64,000 bases of DNA from Bog-473 sp963745665 (GTDB lineage Bacteria; Actinomycetota; Acidimicrobiia; Acidimicrobiales; RAAP-2). Positions 34,382 to 43,137 of this stretch are shown in pieces; position 1 is the first letter of the stretch, and each line of letters begins with the position of its first letter. The notes under the pieces were generated by a model. It was not told where the DNA came from. It did no database searches and was given only the letters and a program-made list of their open reading frames with translations. Made by a program: the position numbers and the translations under genes. The stretch spans positions 2,409,012-2,473,011 of the forward strand of contig CAVUYE010000002.1 of assembly GCA_963745665.1 (NCBI GenBank), written 5' to 3'.

Positions 34382-35587
34382 CTAGGCATCCCGCGTCTTC
34401 ATTCGCCACGCTCCGAGAGCGGTCCAGAACACGAGCCAGCCGACGATCACCAGTGACGACACCAGGGTCGACTCGGGGATCAAGGGGTTGAACCCGCCTC
34501 CCCCACCCGAGCCACCACCGCTGAACGGCGTCGGCAGTCCTCCGGGCTCAATGTGGGCCATGGCCACACCCACGATGCCTCGCTGGACATTGAGCATGTA
34601 CGTGATGATGTGCCGGCTGAAGATCGGCGTCATGATCAGCTCGAGGATGATCAGCAGAATGATGGGGACGGTCCGCTGTCCCATCAGCGAGGCCAGCCCG
34701 AGGCCGACGATGAACCCGATGGTCGCTTCGAGGGCAATCCACAGCCCCACGTCAACCATCAGCGACGTCGAGGGGGACAAGAAGTTGGAGGAGTAATCGG
34801 CGTAGTCCTGGTTTGCCACCATGACTGCGAACGCTCGAATCTGCGCGGGCGATTCGCTCCCCGGGACGGTGACCGTGCCGCCGCCCTTGGTCTGGATGAC
34901 GGTCCCCGGTGGCGGCCCGATCGATTGGCCGCCGCACGTCACGTTCGGCGGCGGTTGCTGGTTCGGGCCTCCGCGGAAGTTGAAGTTGCAGATGACCTGA
35001 TCGGCGTGGTCCGCCGCCCAGGTGTCCAGCGCCGGCTTCGACAGGCCGGCGGGGACGTTGACGCCGTCGTAGCTGAGCTGCGTCGGCGCGGCGAACACGC
35101 ACACGGCGCAGACGATGGTGTAGCCGACCGCCACGATGGCGATGACGATGGCCAGCCCGGCGGGGATGCGGGCGAAATACAGCGCCAGCCGGGACCGACC
35201 TGTGATCACCAGGTGGCGGAACATTCCCTCCGTGAGGTCGATCGATCCCGCCGTGCAGCCGACCACGGCCGCCACGACGAACCCGAAGACGTACATGAAG
35301 CCGGCCACGAGCGTGGTGAAGATGCTGTAGCCGCCGGCCGGCCCGAAGGACTTGGGATCGACGGCGTGCGAGATGAGGCGCACGGTGAGGAAGACGACGG
35401 GGATGCCGATGTTGACGGCGATCAACGCGATCATCAGACCCCGCCGCCGGCGCAGCTCCATGCACCGCGTCGTGATCATGCCCCAGGTCGGGATCCACGA
35501 GCCGCGGTGATCGCCCCGCCGACCCGCCGGACTCATGGCGGGGGCCGGACCCGGTGCGGGTGCGCCGACGTCGGTGATCGTCGTCAT
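34382..35587 (-). CDS. ABC-2 type transporter permease
   Basis: 401 residues. An N-terminal Pro/Gly-rich cytoplasmic tail leads to six membrane helices: LMIALIAVNIGIPVVFLTVRLI, YSIFTTLVAGFMYVFGFVVAAVVG, AGLAIVIAIVAVGYTIVCAV, and three more after residue 270. Between helices 3 and 4 lies an extracytoplasmic loop of about 100 residues with a Cys in CNFNF and CGGQ. A Gly-rich stretch (FSGGGSGGGGGFN) precedes the last helix. ATG 35587 overlaps the ATPase stop (ATGA). It forms the membrane part of an exporter of the drug/ion type. Confidence 0.85.
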   Translation of the reverse strand: MTTITDVGAPAPGPAPAMSPAGRRGDHRGSWIPTWGMITTRCMELRRRRGLMIALIAVNIGIPVVFLTVRLISHAVDPKSFGPAGGYSIFTTLVAGFMYVFGFVVAAVVGCTAGSIDLTEGMFRHLVITGRSRLALYFARIPAGLAIVIAIVAVGYTIVCAVCVFAAPTQLSYDGVNVPAGLSKPALDTWAADHADQVICNFNFRGGPNQQPPPNVTCGGQSIGPPPGTVIQTKGGGTVTVPGSESPAQIRAFAVMVANQDYADYSSNFLSPSTSLMVDVGLWIALEATIGFIVGLGLASLMGQRTVPIILLIILELIMTPIFSRHIITYMLNVQRGIVGVAMAHIEPGGLPTPFSGGGSGGGGGFNPLIPESTLVSSLVIVGWLVFWTALGAWRMKTRDA

Positions 35588-36570
35588 TGTTCCTCCCCCA
35601 GCCGGCTGGTGACCTCGAGGAACCACGACTCGAGCGACGCCTGAATGTGCTGTAACCGGTACACGGAGATGCCGCCTTCCACGAGGACCCGGTTCACCTC
35701 GGCCACCACGTCGCGTGCGGTCCCCTCGGGCAGCGTGACGCCCAGCCCTTCCGGTTCCACCGCGATATGGACGGCGCCGAGCTTCGTCGCGTCGAGCAGG
35801 CTGCGGGCCTTTTCAGGTTCCGAGCACTCGACCTGGAGCTCGAAAGACGAGCCCGCCAGCAGCTGGGAAATGGGACCTTGGCGGATCACCTTGCCCCTAT
35901 CGACGATGGCGACCGCATCGCACGTGCGCTCGACCTCGTCCAGGAGGTGCGAGGACAACACGACCGTTCGTCCCTCGGCGACGAGCGACTTGATCATGTC
36001 GCGCATGTCGAGCATGCCGCCCGGATCGAGGCCGTTCATGGGCTCGTCGAGGATGAGGAGCTGGGGGTCACCGAGCAGGCATGCCGCGACACCCAGACGC
36101 TGGCGCATGCCCATGGAGTACTTCGACACCTTGTCGTCGGCCCGGTGCAGGATGCCGACACGCTCGAGCGCCGGAGCGATGCGGGTCTTGGCCGCCGGCT
36201 CACGCGCCGCGGCGAGGATCTGCAGGTTCTGCCTGCCGGTCAGGTGTCCGTGGAAGCGGGGTTCGTCGACGATGGCCCCCACCCGGGCCAGCGCCTTGTC
36301 GCGATGGCGAGGGACGGCATGGCCGAGGAGCGACATCGTGCCGGCGTCGGCATGGGTCAAACCGAGAAGGACCCGGATCAAGGTCGTCTTCCCGGCCCCA
36401 TTGGGCCCGAGATACCCGAAGGCGCAGCCTCGAGGGACCAGGAGCTCCACGCCATCGACGGCGACGTTCTCCCCGAACCGCTTCGTGAGCCCGTGCGTCT
36501 CGACCGCCCACGGGCCGGCGCCACCGGTGGCACCCGCTACCGGGGACTCATCCAACGTGACGGTGGTCAT
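35584..36570 (-). CDS. ABC exporter ATP-binding protein (DrrA/CcmA type)
   Basis: 328 residues. The nucleotide domain (about residues 20-240) has GPNGAGKTTLIRVLLGL (Walker A), YSMGMRQRLGVAACLLG (signature with MGMRQR), LLILDEPMNGLDPGG (Walker B) and LSSHLLDEVERTC (switch His). The 80-residue C-terminal extension is the type seen in DrrA-like ATPases of antibiotic or peptide export. The start lies 12 bp from a pair of ATAC-N3-GTAT operators that match the PadR site of the neighbouring operon. Permease and ATPase overlap by ATGA. Confidence 0.93.
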   Translation of the reverse strand: MTTVTLDESPVAGATGGAGPWAVETHGLTKRFGENVAVDGVELLVPRGCAFGYLGPNGAGKTTLIRVLLGLTHADAGTMSLLGHAVPRHRDKALARVGAIVDEPRFHGHLTGRQNLQILAAAREPAAKTRIAPALERVGILHRADDKVSKYSMGMRQRLGVAACLLGDPQLLILDEPMNGLDPGGMLDMRDMIKSLVAEGRTVVLSSHLLDEVERTCDAVAIVDRGKVIRQGPISQLLAGSSFELQVECSEPEKARSLLDATKLGAVHIAVEPEGLGVTLPEGTARDVVAEVNRVLVEGGISVYRLQHIQASLESWFLEVTSRLGEEQ

Positions 36571-36875
36571 ACAGCCTCTCTATACCCGGTATGTCCCATA
36601 TATACCGAGTATGCACAATGCGGCGGGTCAATGCCAGCCGGCCAACCCCCCGCGTATGACTGGTGCTAGCCCCACCCATACGCTCGCATGGCCCGAGTCA
36701 CCGCGATTCTGAGGACTCCATCACGGAAACCGGCACTACTCAGAGGTGATGGAGGGCAGCCTGACGTTCCGCTCGGGCTCCGGCAGGCTCGCCGTCGACC
36801 ACGGCGGATACCCTGACGACGAGGGATCTTCGTCTCTCGCTGCGCAAGAACCTCTCAGAGCACGGAGGAGGCACC
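36571..36875. other. Divergent intergenic region with PadR-like operators (305 bp)
   Basis: Contains the operator pair at 36582-36612 beside the ABC operon start and a GGAGG site before the VOC gene GTG. No gene is supported between them; the open frames here are weak. Confidence 0.6.
36582..36612. promoter_or_regulatory. Two PadR-like operators upstream of the ABC-2 exporter operon
   Basis: ATACCCGGTAT (36582-36592) is a palindrome, and ATACCGAGTAT (36602-36612) has the same ATAC-N3-GTAT frame. Centres are 20 bp apart, on one helix face. They resemble ATACTGAGTAT at 33998-34008 in front of padR, so PadR may control both ABC systems. Confidence 0.65.
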
Positions 36876-37340
36876 GTGACCGCCGACCATGTCGCACAGC
36901 CGTGGGTGCTCCGGTCCACTCTGATCGCGGTAGCCGACCTCAATCGATCAATCGAGTTCTACGGGGAGCTCGGTCCTTTTGCAGTGGTGGCTCGCGAGGA
37001 TGCCATCGCCGTCGTTGGTGACGCATCTCCCGGGTCTTTGGTGCTCGTCCTGCGTGAAACGCGGGGCCTGCATCAAGTGCGTCATGGACAACAATCCCTG
37101 GGTCTCCGGTCGATGACCCTGAACGTCGGATCGCCGGCCGAACTCGATCGGATCGAATCATTCTTGCGAAGCCGCGACCTCTTCACCGATCGCCGGCAGA
37201 TCGCCGACGGCGCATCGGACCTCATGCGCGGGCGCGATCCGGACAACTTGCCCCTCGCATTCGTCTCCTATGCAAAAGACGCGATCGGATCCGAGTATTA
37301 CGAATCCGTTATCAGCCTGTTCTATTCGATGGACGCCTGA
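36876..37340 (+). CDS. VOC (glyoxalase/bleomycin-resistance) family protein
   Basis: 154 residues from a GTG with GGAGG 7 nt upstream. STLIAVADLNRSIEFYGELGPF is the first betaalpha-beta unit, and LGLRSMTLNVGSPAELDRIESFLR starts the second; the usual closing strand is GRDPDNLPLAFVSYAKD. Metal ligands are not obvious: the N-terminal His/Gln position is L/V and no clear Glu closes the site, so enzyme activity is not assured. It may bind a hydrophobic or toxic molecule. It is divergent from the exporter operon. Confidence 0.8.
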   Translation: MTADHVAQPWVLRSTLIAVADLNRSIEFYGELGPFAVVAREDAIAVVGDASPGSLVLVLRETRGLHQVRHGQQSLGLRSMTLNVGSPAELDRIESFLRSRDLFTDRRQIADGASDLMRGRDPDNLPLAFVSYAKDAIGSEYYESVISLFYSMDA

Positions 37341-37514
37341 CCAACCTGCCGTGCTCGTGGCTCCCATCCCTCTACAGAACGGGTTCCACATACCGCTCCG
37401 GCTCGGCTCCCACTCAGGGTAAGGCAAGAGCGGCCGTGCCCGACGAGGCCTCACCACCACCTGGTGTCGTGCACTACCTCCACGTGGATGGAGAAGCGCA
37501 CGTCGGGTAGCATT

Positions 37515-37625
37515 CCCTTTCGAAGGGGAGTAGCCCCCAATCGGTGATCGACATGCTGGCTCCGTGAGGAGCCCGGTTGCCGGACCTGTTCGCAGGTGGG
37601 CGAGACCTTCGTTTCTGCCATGTCG
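37515..37625 (+). ncRNA. yybP-ykoY manganese riboswitch
   Basis: AAGGGGAGTAGC (37523-37534) and GCGAGACCTT (37600-37609) are the two conserved blocks of this riboswitch class. CGAAGG (37521-37526) pairs with CCTTCG (37606-37611) as the basal stem. The RNA lies directly upstream of a GDT1/UPF0016 gene, the most typical partner. It would turn the gene on when Mn(II) is high. Confidence 0.85.
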
Positions 37626-37648
37626 CCGTGGCCGGGACGAGGGCAACC

Positions 37649-37668
37649 CCTTTACCCGGCGGGAAAGG
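37649..37668 (+). promoter_or_regulatory. Expression-platform hairpin covering the ribosome-binding site
   Basis: CCTTT, CCC, then GGG and AAAGG fold into a hairpin with one bulged A. The AAAGG arm is the Shine-Dalgarno sequence, 5 nt before GTG 37674. Translational control by the riboswitch is therefore likely; there is no U-run for termination. Confidence 0.6.
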
Positions 37669-37673
37669 TCACA

Positions 37674-38255
37674 GTGAACTTCGCCGTCGTCATCGCCGTC
37701 TTCCCCATCATCTTCCTCGGGGAGCTGCCGGACAAGACCATGTTCGCCTCTCTGGTCCTGTCGACTCGGGGCAAACCCTTCTCGGTCTGGCTGGGGGCTG
37801 CGGGAGCATTCGTCGTCCACGTGGCCATCGCCGTGACCATCGGCGTTGCCCTGTTCCGCATACTGCCGCACCGGGCCGTCGATGCTGTCGTGGCTGCCAT
37901 GTTCCTGGTTGGAGCAGCCCTCGCTCTCCGGGAAGCGACCCAGGACCATGAAGAAGAGATCGTCGAGCGCGAGGTGGCCACCAAGCGACGGGTCGTGACC
38001 ACTGCGTTCCTCGTCATCTTCTTGGCCGAGTGGGGTGACCTGACGCAGATCCTGACGGCCAACCTCGCGGCGCATTACCACGCGCCGCTCTCGGTGGCGG
38101 TGGGAGCAGTGCTGGCCCTGTGGGCCGTCGCCGCCCTGGCCGTCGTGGGCGGTCAAAGCCTCTTGCGGTTCATCAACATCCGGACCCTGCGTATCGTGAC
38201 CGCCGTCGTCTTGGTGGGTCTCGCGGGATTCGCCGCCTGGGAGGCCTTCCGCTGA
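37674..38255 (+). CDS. GDT1/TMEM165 (UPF0016) family manganese exporter
   Basis: 193 residues, six helices. The two signature repeats are LGELPDKTMFASLVL (E-x-x-D-K-T) and FLAEWGDLTQILTANL (E-W-G-D-x-T), the cation sites of the family, on helices 1 and 4. The central loop (REATQDHEEEIVEREVATKRR) is acidic then basic and cytoplasmic. Members export Mn(II) or exchange Ca/Mn for protons. I start at GTG 37674; the longer start at 37596 falls inside the riboswitch core and cannot be translated sensibly. Confidence 0.9.
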   Translation: MNFAVVIAVFPIIFLGELPDKTMFASLVLSTRGKPFSVWLGAAGAFVVHVAIAVTIGVALFRILPHRAVDAVVAAMFLVGAALALREATQDHEEEIVEREVATKRRVVTTAFLVIFLAEWGDLTQILTANLAAHYHAPLSVAVGAVLALWAVAALAVVGGQSLLRFINIRTLRIVTAVVLVGLAGFAAWEAFR

Positions 38256-38381
38256 CGCAGGGGTCTGGGATATCGGACGCCGTCACATCAAGGCAGTAGA
38301 GATCACCTCGCCCACCTGCTCGACTTCGAAGAGAGAGCCGACGTGGCCCGCCTCGGAGTCACTGACCTTCGAATTGCGGCG

Positions 38382-39533
38382 CTACTCCTCTATGGGCACA
38401 TCGAACCTGTCGTAGTAGAACGCGAACTGCTTTCGAATGGCCGCCGGATCGAGCCCGAATGTCTCGCCCCTGTAGGTGTGGGGTCCGGAGCGGTCCTTCG
38501 AGCTCTCGGCCCAGAAGTCCTTCATGCGTCGCCTGGCATCATCGCTGAGCTCGTCGCCGAGTTCCGCGTAGAGCTGTTCCACCGCCGCCATCGGATCGTG
38601 CTGCACCGCCTGGAACGAGACGTCGAAGAAACGATCCTCGTTCCCGTTGTCCCGAAACTCCATCAGGCGCTGAAGGGAGTAGCACCAGAGCGCCGCGTTG
38701 TGAGTCCCGATGGCAACCGGATCAGGGTGCTCGGTCAAGACGTTCGACAGTGCCTCGAAGAGTGCGCACACCGAGGGCAGTACCTTCCCGACGTCACGGT
38801 GGGTCATGACGAACCGTGCGTCGGGATAGATCCGGTCCAGCGCGGCAATGGAGTGCATGTGTGCCGGCGTCTTGAGCCACCATCGCTCCGGCGGGCAGCG
38901 CCATTGCAGCAGCTGCAGGACGCGCCGGTGATAGCGGTAGGCCGGCTCCATGTCGCATGCGAGAAGCCACGAGCTGTAGGTGGGGATGCGGGCCATGCCC
39001 TCGAAGACTTGCGATCTGAAGTCGAGCGCCATGAGGAGTATGCACTCCTGCGGGCCGGTCGCGGAGGTCGGCAGCATGCCGAAGAAGCCCGGGAACATCT
39101 CATTGGTCATGTCGATGCCGGCCTGCGTCTGGGCGATCCGCGGATCGGTGTACTCGGTTGCAGTCTCCGGCGGGGGGCACGGCGCACCGGCCTCCCAGGT
39201 GCGCAACGACCGCCTGGCCGTGTCGCTGGCCAGCAGGAAGCTGAGGGCGGTCGAGCCCGTGCGGGGAAGTCCGAGCCCGAACAGTGGAGCCACGATCTCC
39301 TGCTCGGCGATCTCAGGGTGTCGCGTGTGCCACTGCTCTACTTCGAGACGGTTGACCAAAAGGCCCACGATCTGGTCGATCATCACGCTCTCGCCCAATT
39401 CGTTGAGCGCCGATTCTGCCGTCAGTGAGCGCACCAGTACCTCGAGGCCCTCCCCCCACGTCTCTTCACCGAAGTCGTCCGAGCCCGCGCGCGTGACTGC
39501 GGTCTCGACCAGTTGCTCGACGTGAATCCCCAT
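38382..39533 (-). CDS. Sulfotransferase-family protein
   Basis: 383 residues. FGLGLPRTGSTALSFLLASD is the 5'-phosphosulfate-binding loop that identifies the family (GLPRTGST), and ARFVMTHRDVGKVLPSV carries the 3'-phosphate-binding HR segment. The C-terminal region with LYAELGDELSDDARRRMKDF is the type seen in actinobacterial Sulfotransfer_3 proteins. These move a sulfuryl group from PAPS to hydroxyls of lipids or metabolites. ATG 39533 has GACGAGGG upstream; GTG 39575 adds 14 residues. No PAPS synthesis gene is adjacent. Confidence 0.88.
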   Translation of the reverse strand: MGIHVEQLVETAVTRAGSDDFGEETWGEGLEVLVRSLTAESALNELGESVMIDQIVGLLVNRLEVEQWHTRHPEIAEQEIVAPLFGLGLPRTGSTALSFLLASDTARRSLRTWEAGAPCPPPETATEYTDPRIAQTQAGIDMTNEMFPGFFGMLPTSATGPQECILLMALDFRSQVFEGMARIPTYSSWLLACDMEPAYRYHRRVLQLLQWRCPPERWWLKTPAHMHSIAALDRIYPDARFVMTHRDVGKVLPSVCALFEALSNVLTEHPDPVAIGTHNAALWCYSLQRLMEFRDNGNEDRFFDVSFQAVQHDPMAAVEQLYAELGDELSDDARRRMKDFWAESSKDRSGPHTYRGETFGLDPAAIRKQFAFYYDRFDVPIEE

Positions 39534-39646
39534 GGCCCTCGTCCCCCGCCCGGGCTGCGCCGGGACGTCCGCCACACCCTATGGGATCACGCCTCTCGAT
39601 TCCCGATCGGATGCAGGTGAGCTCTGCTCGGCGAGCTCGCCCAGCG

Positions 39647-40639
39647 TCACTTCGTCTCGTGCCGCTGCTCCGTCGACCCTGCGTCAGGTTGAAATCCTGC
39701 CGTCACATACTGCTCGGGCCGCCGTTTTCCCTCGAGCGCGATGGAGGACAGGACCTTCCTGTCCGCCGCCGTCAGGGGAGGCTGGACCAGGCCCCTCGGC
39801 CAGAGATGCCGCGCGCGAACCACATTGAGCTCCGAGGCGTAGAGGGTGACCTGGGCGGCCAGGTACAGGAAGGCGAGGAGTCCGAGGACGAGCGCAAACG
39901 TGCCGTACTCCTTGCTCGTGTTGCGCAGCGAATGCTCCACCAGGACGCCACCGAGGTACTGCAGAATCGTCCACCCTGCCGCACCGACGAATGCACCCGG
40001 CAGCAAGTCATTCCAGGGGATCTGCTTCGGGGTGAGCAGCCTGAAGGCGACGACAAAAAGACCGACGTTGACCACGAGCGATGCGGCCACGGCCCCGAAG
40101 ACGGCCGCACCGCCGTGGTGCCCGATCGTCACCAGACCCGCCATCACGGTGCTCACCAAGAGAAAGACTCCGAGGAGGACGGTCATGCAGGCCGTCCTTC
40201 CGAGGCGGGCCCCGAAGCTCGGACGGTTCACGCCCGGGATGTTCCAGACCTCCGCCTGCGCGTACTGCGCGGTCTGGATCGCGCCCTGAGAACCCCAGAG
40301 GACGACGAGGATCCCCACCACAAGACCCAAGACGCTGCGGTCGTGCAGACCGTGAATGTTGGTGCTGAGTTTCGTCCCGACCACGGGAAATTGGGAGAAG
40401 GCGGAGTTCTCGACCCGGCCGACGAAGGAGTGCTCGGAGGCACCGAAGAAGCCAAGGATGGTGACCAGAAGCAAGAGAAGTGGGAACAGGGAGAGGAACC
40501 CGTAGAACGTCATCAGGGCGGCCAAGGAGCCACCCCGGTCGTCACCGAACTTCTTCCAGACGCCGACGAGGAAGGCCAGCGGACGGACACCCTGTTGCGC
40601 CCGGTCCAACCTCCGGACTGCATGCTCAGCGACGTTCAT
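39647..40639 (-). CDS. YihY/BrkB-family membrane protein
   Basis: 330 residues with six or more helices: SLAALMTFYGFLSLFPLLLLLVTILGFFG (first, with the family-typical FYxxLSLFPL), then VLGLVVGILVVLWGSQGAIQTAQYA, and a C-terminal helix with LAFLYLAAQVTLYASELN. The WxxxLPGAFVGAAGWTILQYLGG segment is also typical. Older names call this ribonuclease BN, but the family has no known nuclease activity and its role is undefined. ATG 40639 has AGGGG upstream. It is divergent from the ligase gene. Confidence 0.9.
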   Translation of the reverse strand: MNVAEHAVRRLDRAQQGVRPLAFLVGVWKKFGDDRGGSLAALMTFYGFLSLFPLLLLLVTILGFFGASEHSFVGRVENSAFSQFPVVGTKLSTNIHGLHDRSVLGLVVGILVVLWGSQGAIQTAQYAQAEVWNIPGVNRPSFGARLGRTACMTVLLGVFLLVSTVMAGLVTIGHHGGAAVFGAVAASLVVNVGLFVVAFRLLTPKQIPWNDLLPGAFVGAAGWTILQYLGGVLVEHSLRNTSKEYGTFALVLGLLAFLYLAAQVTLYASELNVVRARHLWPRGLVQPPLTAADRKVLSSIALEGKRRPEQYVTAGFQPDAGSTEQRHETK

Positions 40640-40783
40640 CCGACCCCTGTGTGCAGTCGGCACTCCGCGGGCGTTCCTGCGCCGTCAGCCGCATCGCCTC
40701 CTCCACCTCTCCCCCTCAGCCCCATTAGACACCTATACCCCGTGTTGCGCTGGCCGACACCGGTTCTGGGTACCGTGTGACTG

Positions 40784-42238
40784 GTGACGCCTAGGGCAAC
40801 GGGTCGAAGCGACGCGGGAAAGCTCGATACCTACCGCGCCAAGCGCGACCCCAAGAAGACACCGGAACCGATGGGTCGCCGCGCGTCCAAGAAGCCGCCC
40901 GGCCAGCGTTTCGTGATTCAGGAGCACCATGCGAGGAGTCTCCACTGGGATCTCCGGCTCGAACACGACGGCGTCTTCGTCTCGTGGGCGCTTCCCAAGG
41001 GTCTCCCCGAGACGCCGGAGAAGAACCACCTCGCCGTGCATACCGAGGACCATCCTCTGGAGTATGGGAGCTTCGAGGGCGATATCCCCCAAGGCGAGTA
41101 CGGGGGCGGCCGGGTGACGATCTGGGACACCGGCTCCTACGACACGGAGAAGTGGTCGGACTCCGAGGTGAAGTTCGTGCTCCACGGGAAGAGGAGCACG
41201 GGGAGCTTCGTGCTCTTCCAGACCAAAGGAGGCGACTGGATGATCCATCTCCACGGCGCGTCCACCCGGGCGGATCCCCTTCCAAGCTCCATTCAGCCGA
41301 TGCTGGCCGTCGCCGGAAAGCTGCCGGCCGACGACGAGAATTGGGCGTTCGAAATCAAATGGGACGGCGTCCGGACGATCCTCTTCGTCGAAGGCGGGCG
41401 CGTGCGCGCACAGAGCCGGAACGATCTCGACGTGACCGTGTCGTTTCCCGAGCTGGCTGACATCGGAGGTTTCCTCGGGATGACCACGTGCGTCATCGAC
41501 GGCGAGATCGTCGCCTTAGGAGAGGACGGCCGGCCGAGCTTCTCCAGGCTGCAGCGCCGCATGCACGTGTCGAACCAGCGGGAAGCGAAGCGAAGGTCGC
41601 TCTCGGACCCCGTCACCTTCGTCGCGTTCGACCTTCTGTACATCGATGGGCATTCGTTGGTGGGTGCAGAGTACGACGAGCGACGAAAGCGGCTCGAGTC
41701 ACTCCACCTCTCGGGGGAGACCTTCACGACGACGGACTCGTTCCGTGACGTCTCTGGTCAGGACATCCTCAACGCGACGGTCCAGAATGGCCTGGAAGGC
41801 GTCGTCGCCAAGCGACGCGCCTCGCCCTATCGGCCGGGTCGCCGTCACCCTGACTGGACGAAGGTCAAAAACTTCCGGACCCAGGAGGTGGTGGTCGGCG
41901 CCTGGACGGACGGCCAAGGTGAGCGCCAGGACAGCCTCGGCGCACTGCTCCTCGGGATCCCCGACGACGGAGGGTTGCGCTACGTCGGCAAAGTCGGGAC
42001 GGGCTTCAGCGCCGCCATGCGCACCGACCTCCTCCACGATCTCAAGACCCTGACGACGCCCGACAACCCGTTCGTTTCCGTTCTGCCGTCCGCTGATGCA
42101 GGGAAGGCGCACTATGTGCGTCCCGAACTGGTGGGAGAAGTCGAGTTCAGCGAGTGGACGGCGGCGGGCCGGCTGCGCCAACCCACCTGGCGCGGTCTGC
42201 GCCCCGACAAGCCGCCCGGCGAGGTCGTGGTCGAGTGA
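40784..42238 (+). CDS. ligD: ATP-dependent DNA ligase with 3'-phosphoesterase domain (LigD part)
   Basis: 484 residues. The N-terminal phosphoesterase domain (about residues 40-165) has RFVIQEHHARSLHWDLRLEHDGVFVSWALPKG and YGGGRVTIWD, with the His and Asp metal ligands. The ligase domain begins FEIKWDGVRTILF, with the adenylated Lys in IKWDG, and continues with VIDGEIVALG, LEGVVAKRR and WTKVKN. It seals breaks in NHEJ repair. The Pol domain of LigD is encoded separately just downstream, reading in a TGATG overlap. No Ku gene is in the window. Confidence 0.93.
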   Translation: MTPRATGRSDAGKLDTYRAKRDPKKTPEPMGRRASKKPPGQRFVIQEHHARSLHWDLRLEHDGVFVSWALPKGLPETPEKNHLAVHTEDHPLEYGSFEGDIPQGEYGGGRVTIWDTGSYDTEKWSDSEVKFVLHGKRSTGSFVLFQTKGGDWMIHLHGASTRADPLPSSIQPMLAVAGKLPADDENWAFEIKWDGVRTILFVEGGRVRAQSRNDLDVTVSFPELADIGGFLGMTTCVIDGEIVALGEDGRPSFSRLQRRMHVSNQREAKRRSLSDPVTFVAFDLLYIDGHSLVGAEYDERRKRLESLHLSGETFTTTDSFRDVSGQDILNATVQNGLEGVVAKRRASPYRPGRRHPDWTKVKNFRTQEVVVGAWTDGQGERQDSLGALLLGIPDDGGLRYVGKVGTGFSAAMRTDLLHDLKTLTTPDNPFVSVLPSADAGKAHYVRPELVGEVEFSEWTAAGRLRQPTWRGLRPDKPPGEVVVE

Positions 42239-43137
42239 TGGCCGCGTCCACACGGACCGTCATCGAGGGCCGCGAACTCTCCGTCTCCAACCTCGAGAAA
42301 GTGCTCTTCCCCCGAAGCGGCTTCACCAAGGGTCAACTTATCGATTACTACGTGCGCATCGCTCCGGTGATGCTCCCGCACATTCGGGAGAGACCGCTGA
42401 CGATGAAGCGCTTCCCCGACGGGGTCGAGAGCAAGTTCTTCTTCGAGAAGCACGTCCCGTCCCACGCTCCAGACTGGGTGAGCACGGTGGACGTCCCCGC
42501 CAACGACGGCCAGGACGTCATCCCATACGCCATGGTGAATGACGTTCCCACCTTGGCCTGGGCCGCAAACCTCGGGACGATCGAGCTCCACGTGCCTCTC
42601 TGGCATGTCGGGCGACGCCGCAAGCTCCCGGCGCGGCCCGACTTCATGGTGTTCGACCTCGATCCCGGCGAGGGAACCTCCATCGTCGAGTGTTGTCAGG
42701 TGGCCGGCTATGTCATGGACGAGCTAGCGGAGCAGGGAACGGAAGCGTTCGCCAAGACCAGCGGATCAAAAGGCCTGCAGCTGTACACCGCCGTCGGGCC
42801 GAGGGCGACCTGGGACAGCACGAGAGACCGTAGCCATGAGATCGCCCGGAAGTTGGAAGCCGATCACCGGAACCTGGTGGTCTCCAACATGCGCCGATCA
42901 TTACGTCCTGGCCGCGTCCTCATTGACTGGAGTCAGAACCACCCGGCGAAGACGACTGTCGCCGTCTACTCGGTGCGGGCAATGTCCACGCCAACCGTTT
43001 CCACGCCTGTCACCCCGTCCGAAGTGCGGAGCTGCGCCGCAAAGAACGATCCCGCGCTTCTTCGTTTCGAGACCGATGACGTCTTGCGCCGCCTCGACAA
43101 GGACGGCGACCTCTTCGCACCGCTCGGCTTGGACTGA
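42238..43137 (+). CDS. LigD-type polymerase/primase (archaeo-eukaryotic primase domain)
   Basis: 299 residues. SNLEKVLFPRSGFTKGQLIDYYVRIAPVMLPHIRERPLTMKRFPDG is the typical LigD-Pol start, and MVFDLDPGEGTS carries the two catalytic Asp. TSGSKGLQLYTAV and VLIDWSQNHPAKTTVAVYSVRA complete the AEP motifs. The enzyme fills gaps and adds nucleotides at NHEJ ends. Its ATG overlaps the ligase stop (TGATG). In mycobacteria the same domains are fused; here they are split but still coupled. Confidence 0.93.
   Translation: MAASTRTVIEGRELSVSNLEKVLFPRSGFTKGQLIDYYVRIAPVMLPHIRERPLTMKRFPDGVESKFFFEKHVPSHAPDWVSTVDVPANDGQDVIPYAMVNDVPTLAWAANLGTIELHVPLWHVGRRRKLPARPDFMVFDLDPGEGTSIVECCQVAGYVMDELAEQGTEAFAKTSGSKGLQLYTAVGPRATWDSTRDRSHEIARKLEADHRNLVVSNMRRSLRPGRVLIDWSQNHPAKTTVAVYSVRAMSTPTVSTPVTPSEVRSCAAKNDPALLRFETDDVLRRLDKDGDLFAPLGLD

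Noticed and set aside
37596..37673. Longer N-terminus for the GDT1 protein
   Set aside because: It falls within the conserved core of the manganese riboswitch and adds an unlikely 26 residues.
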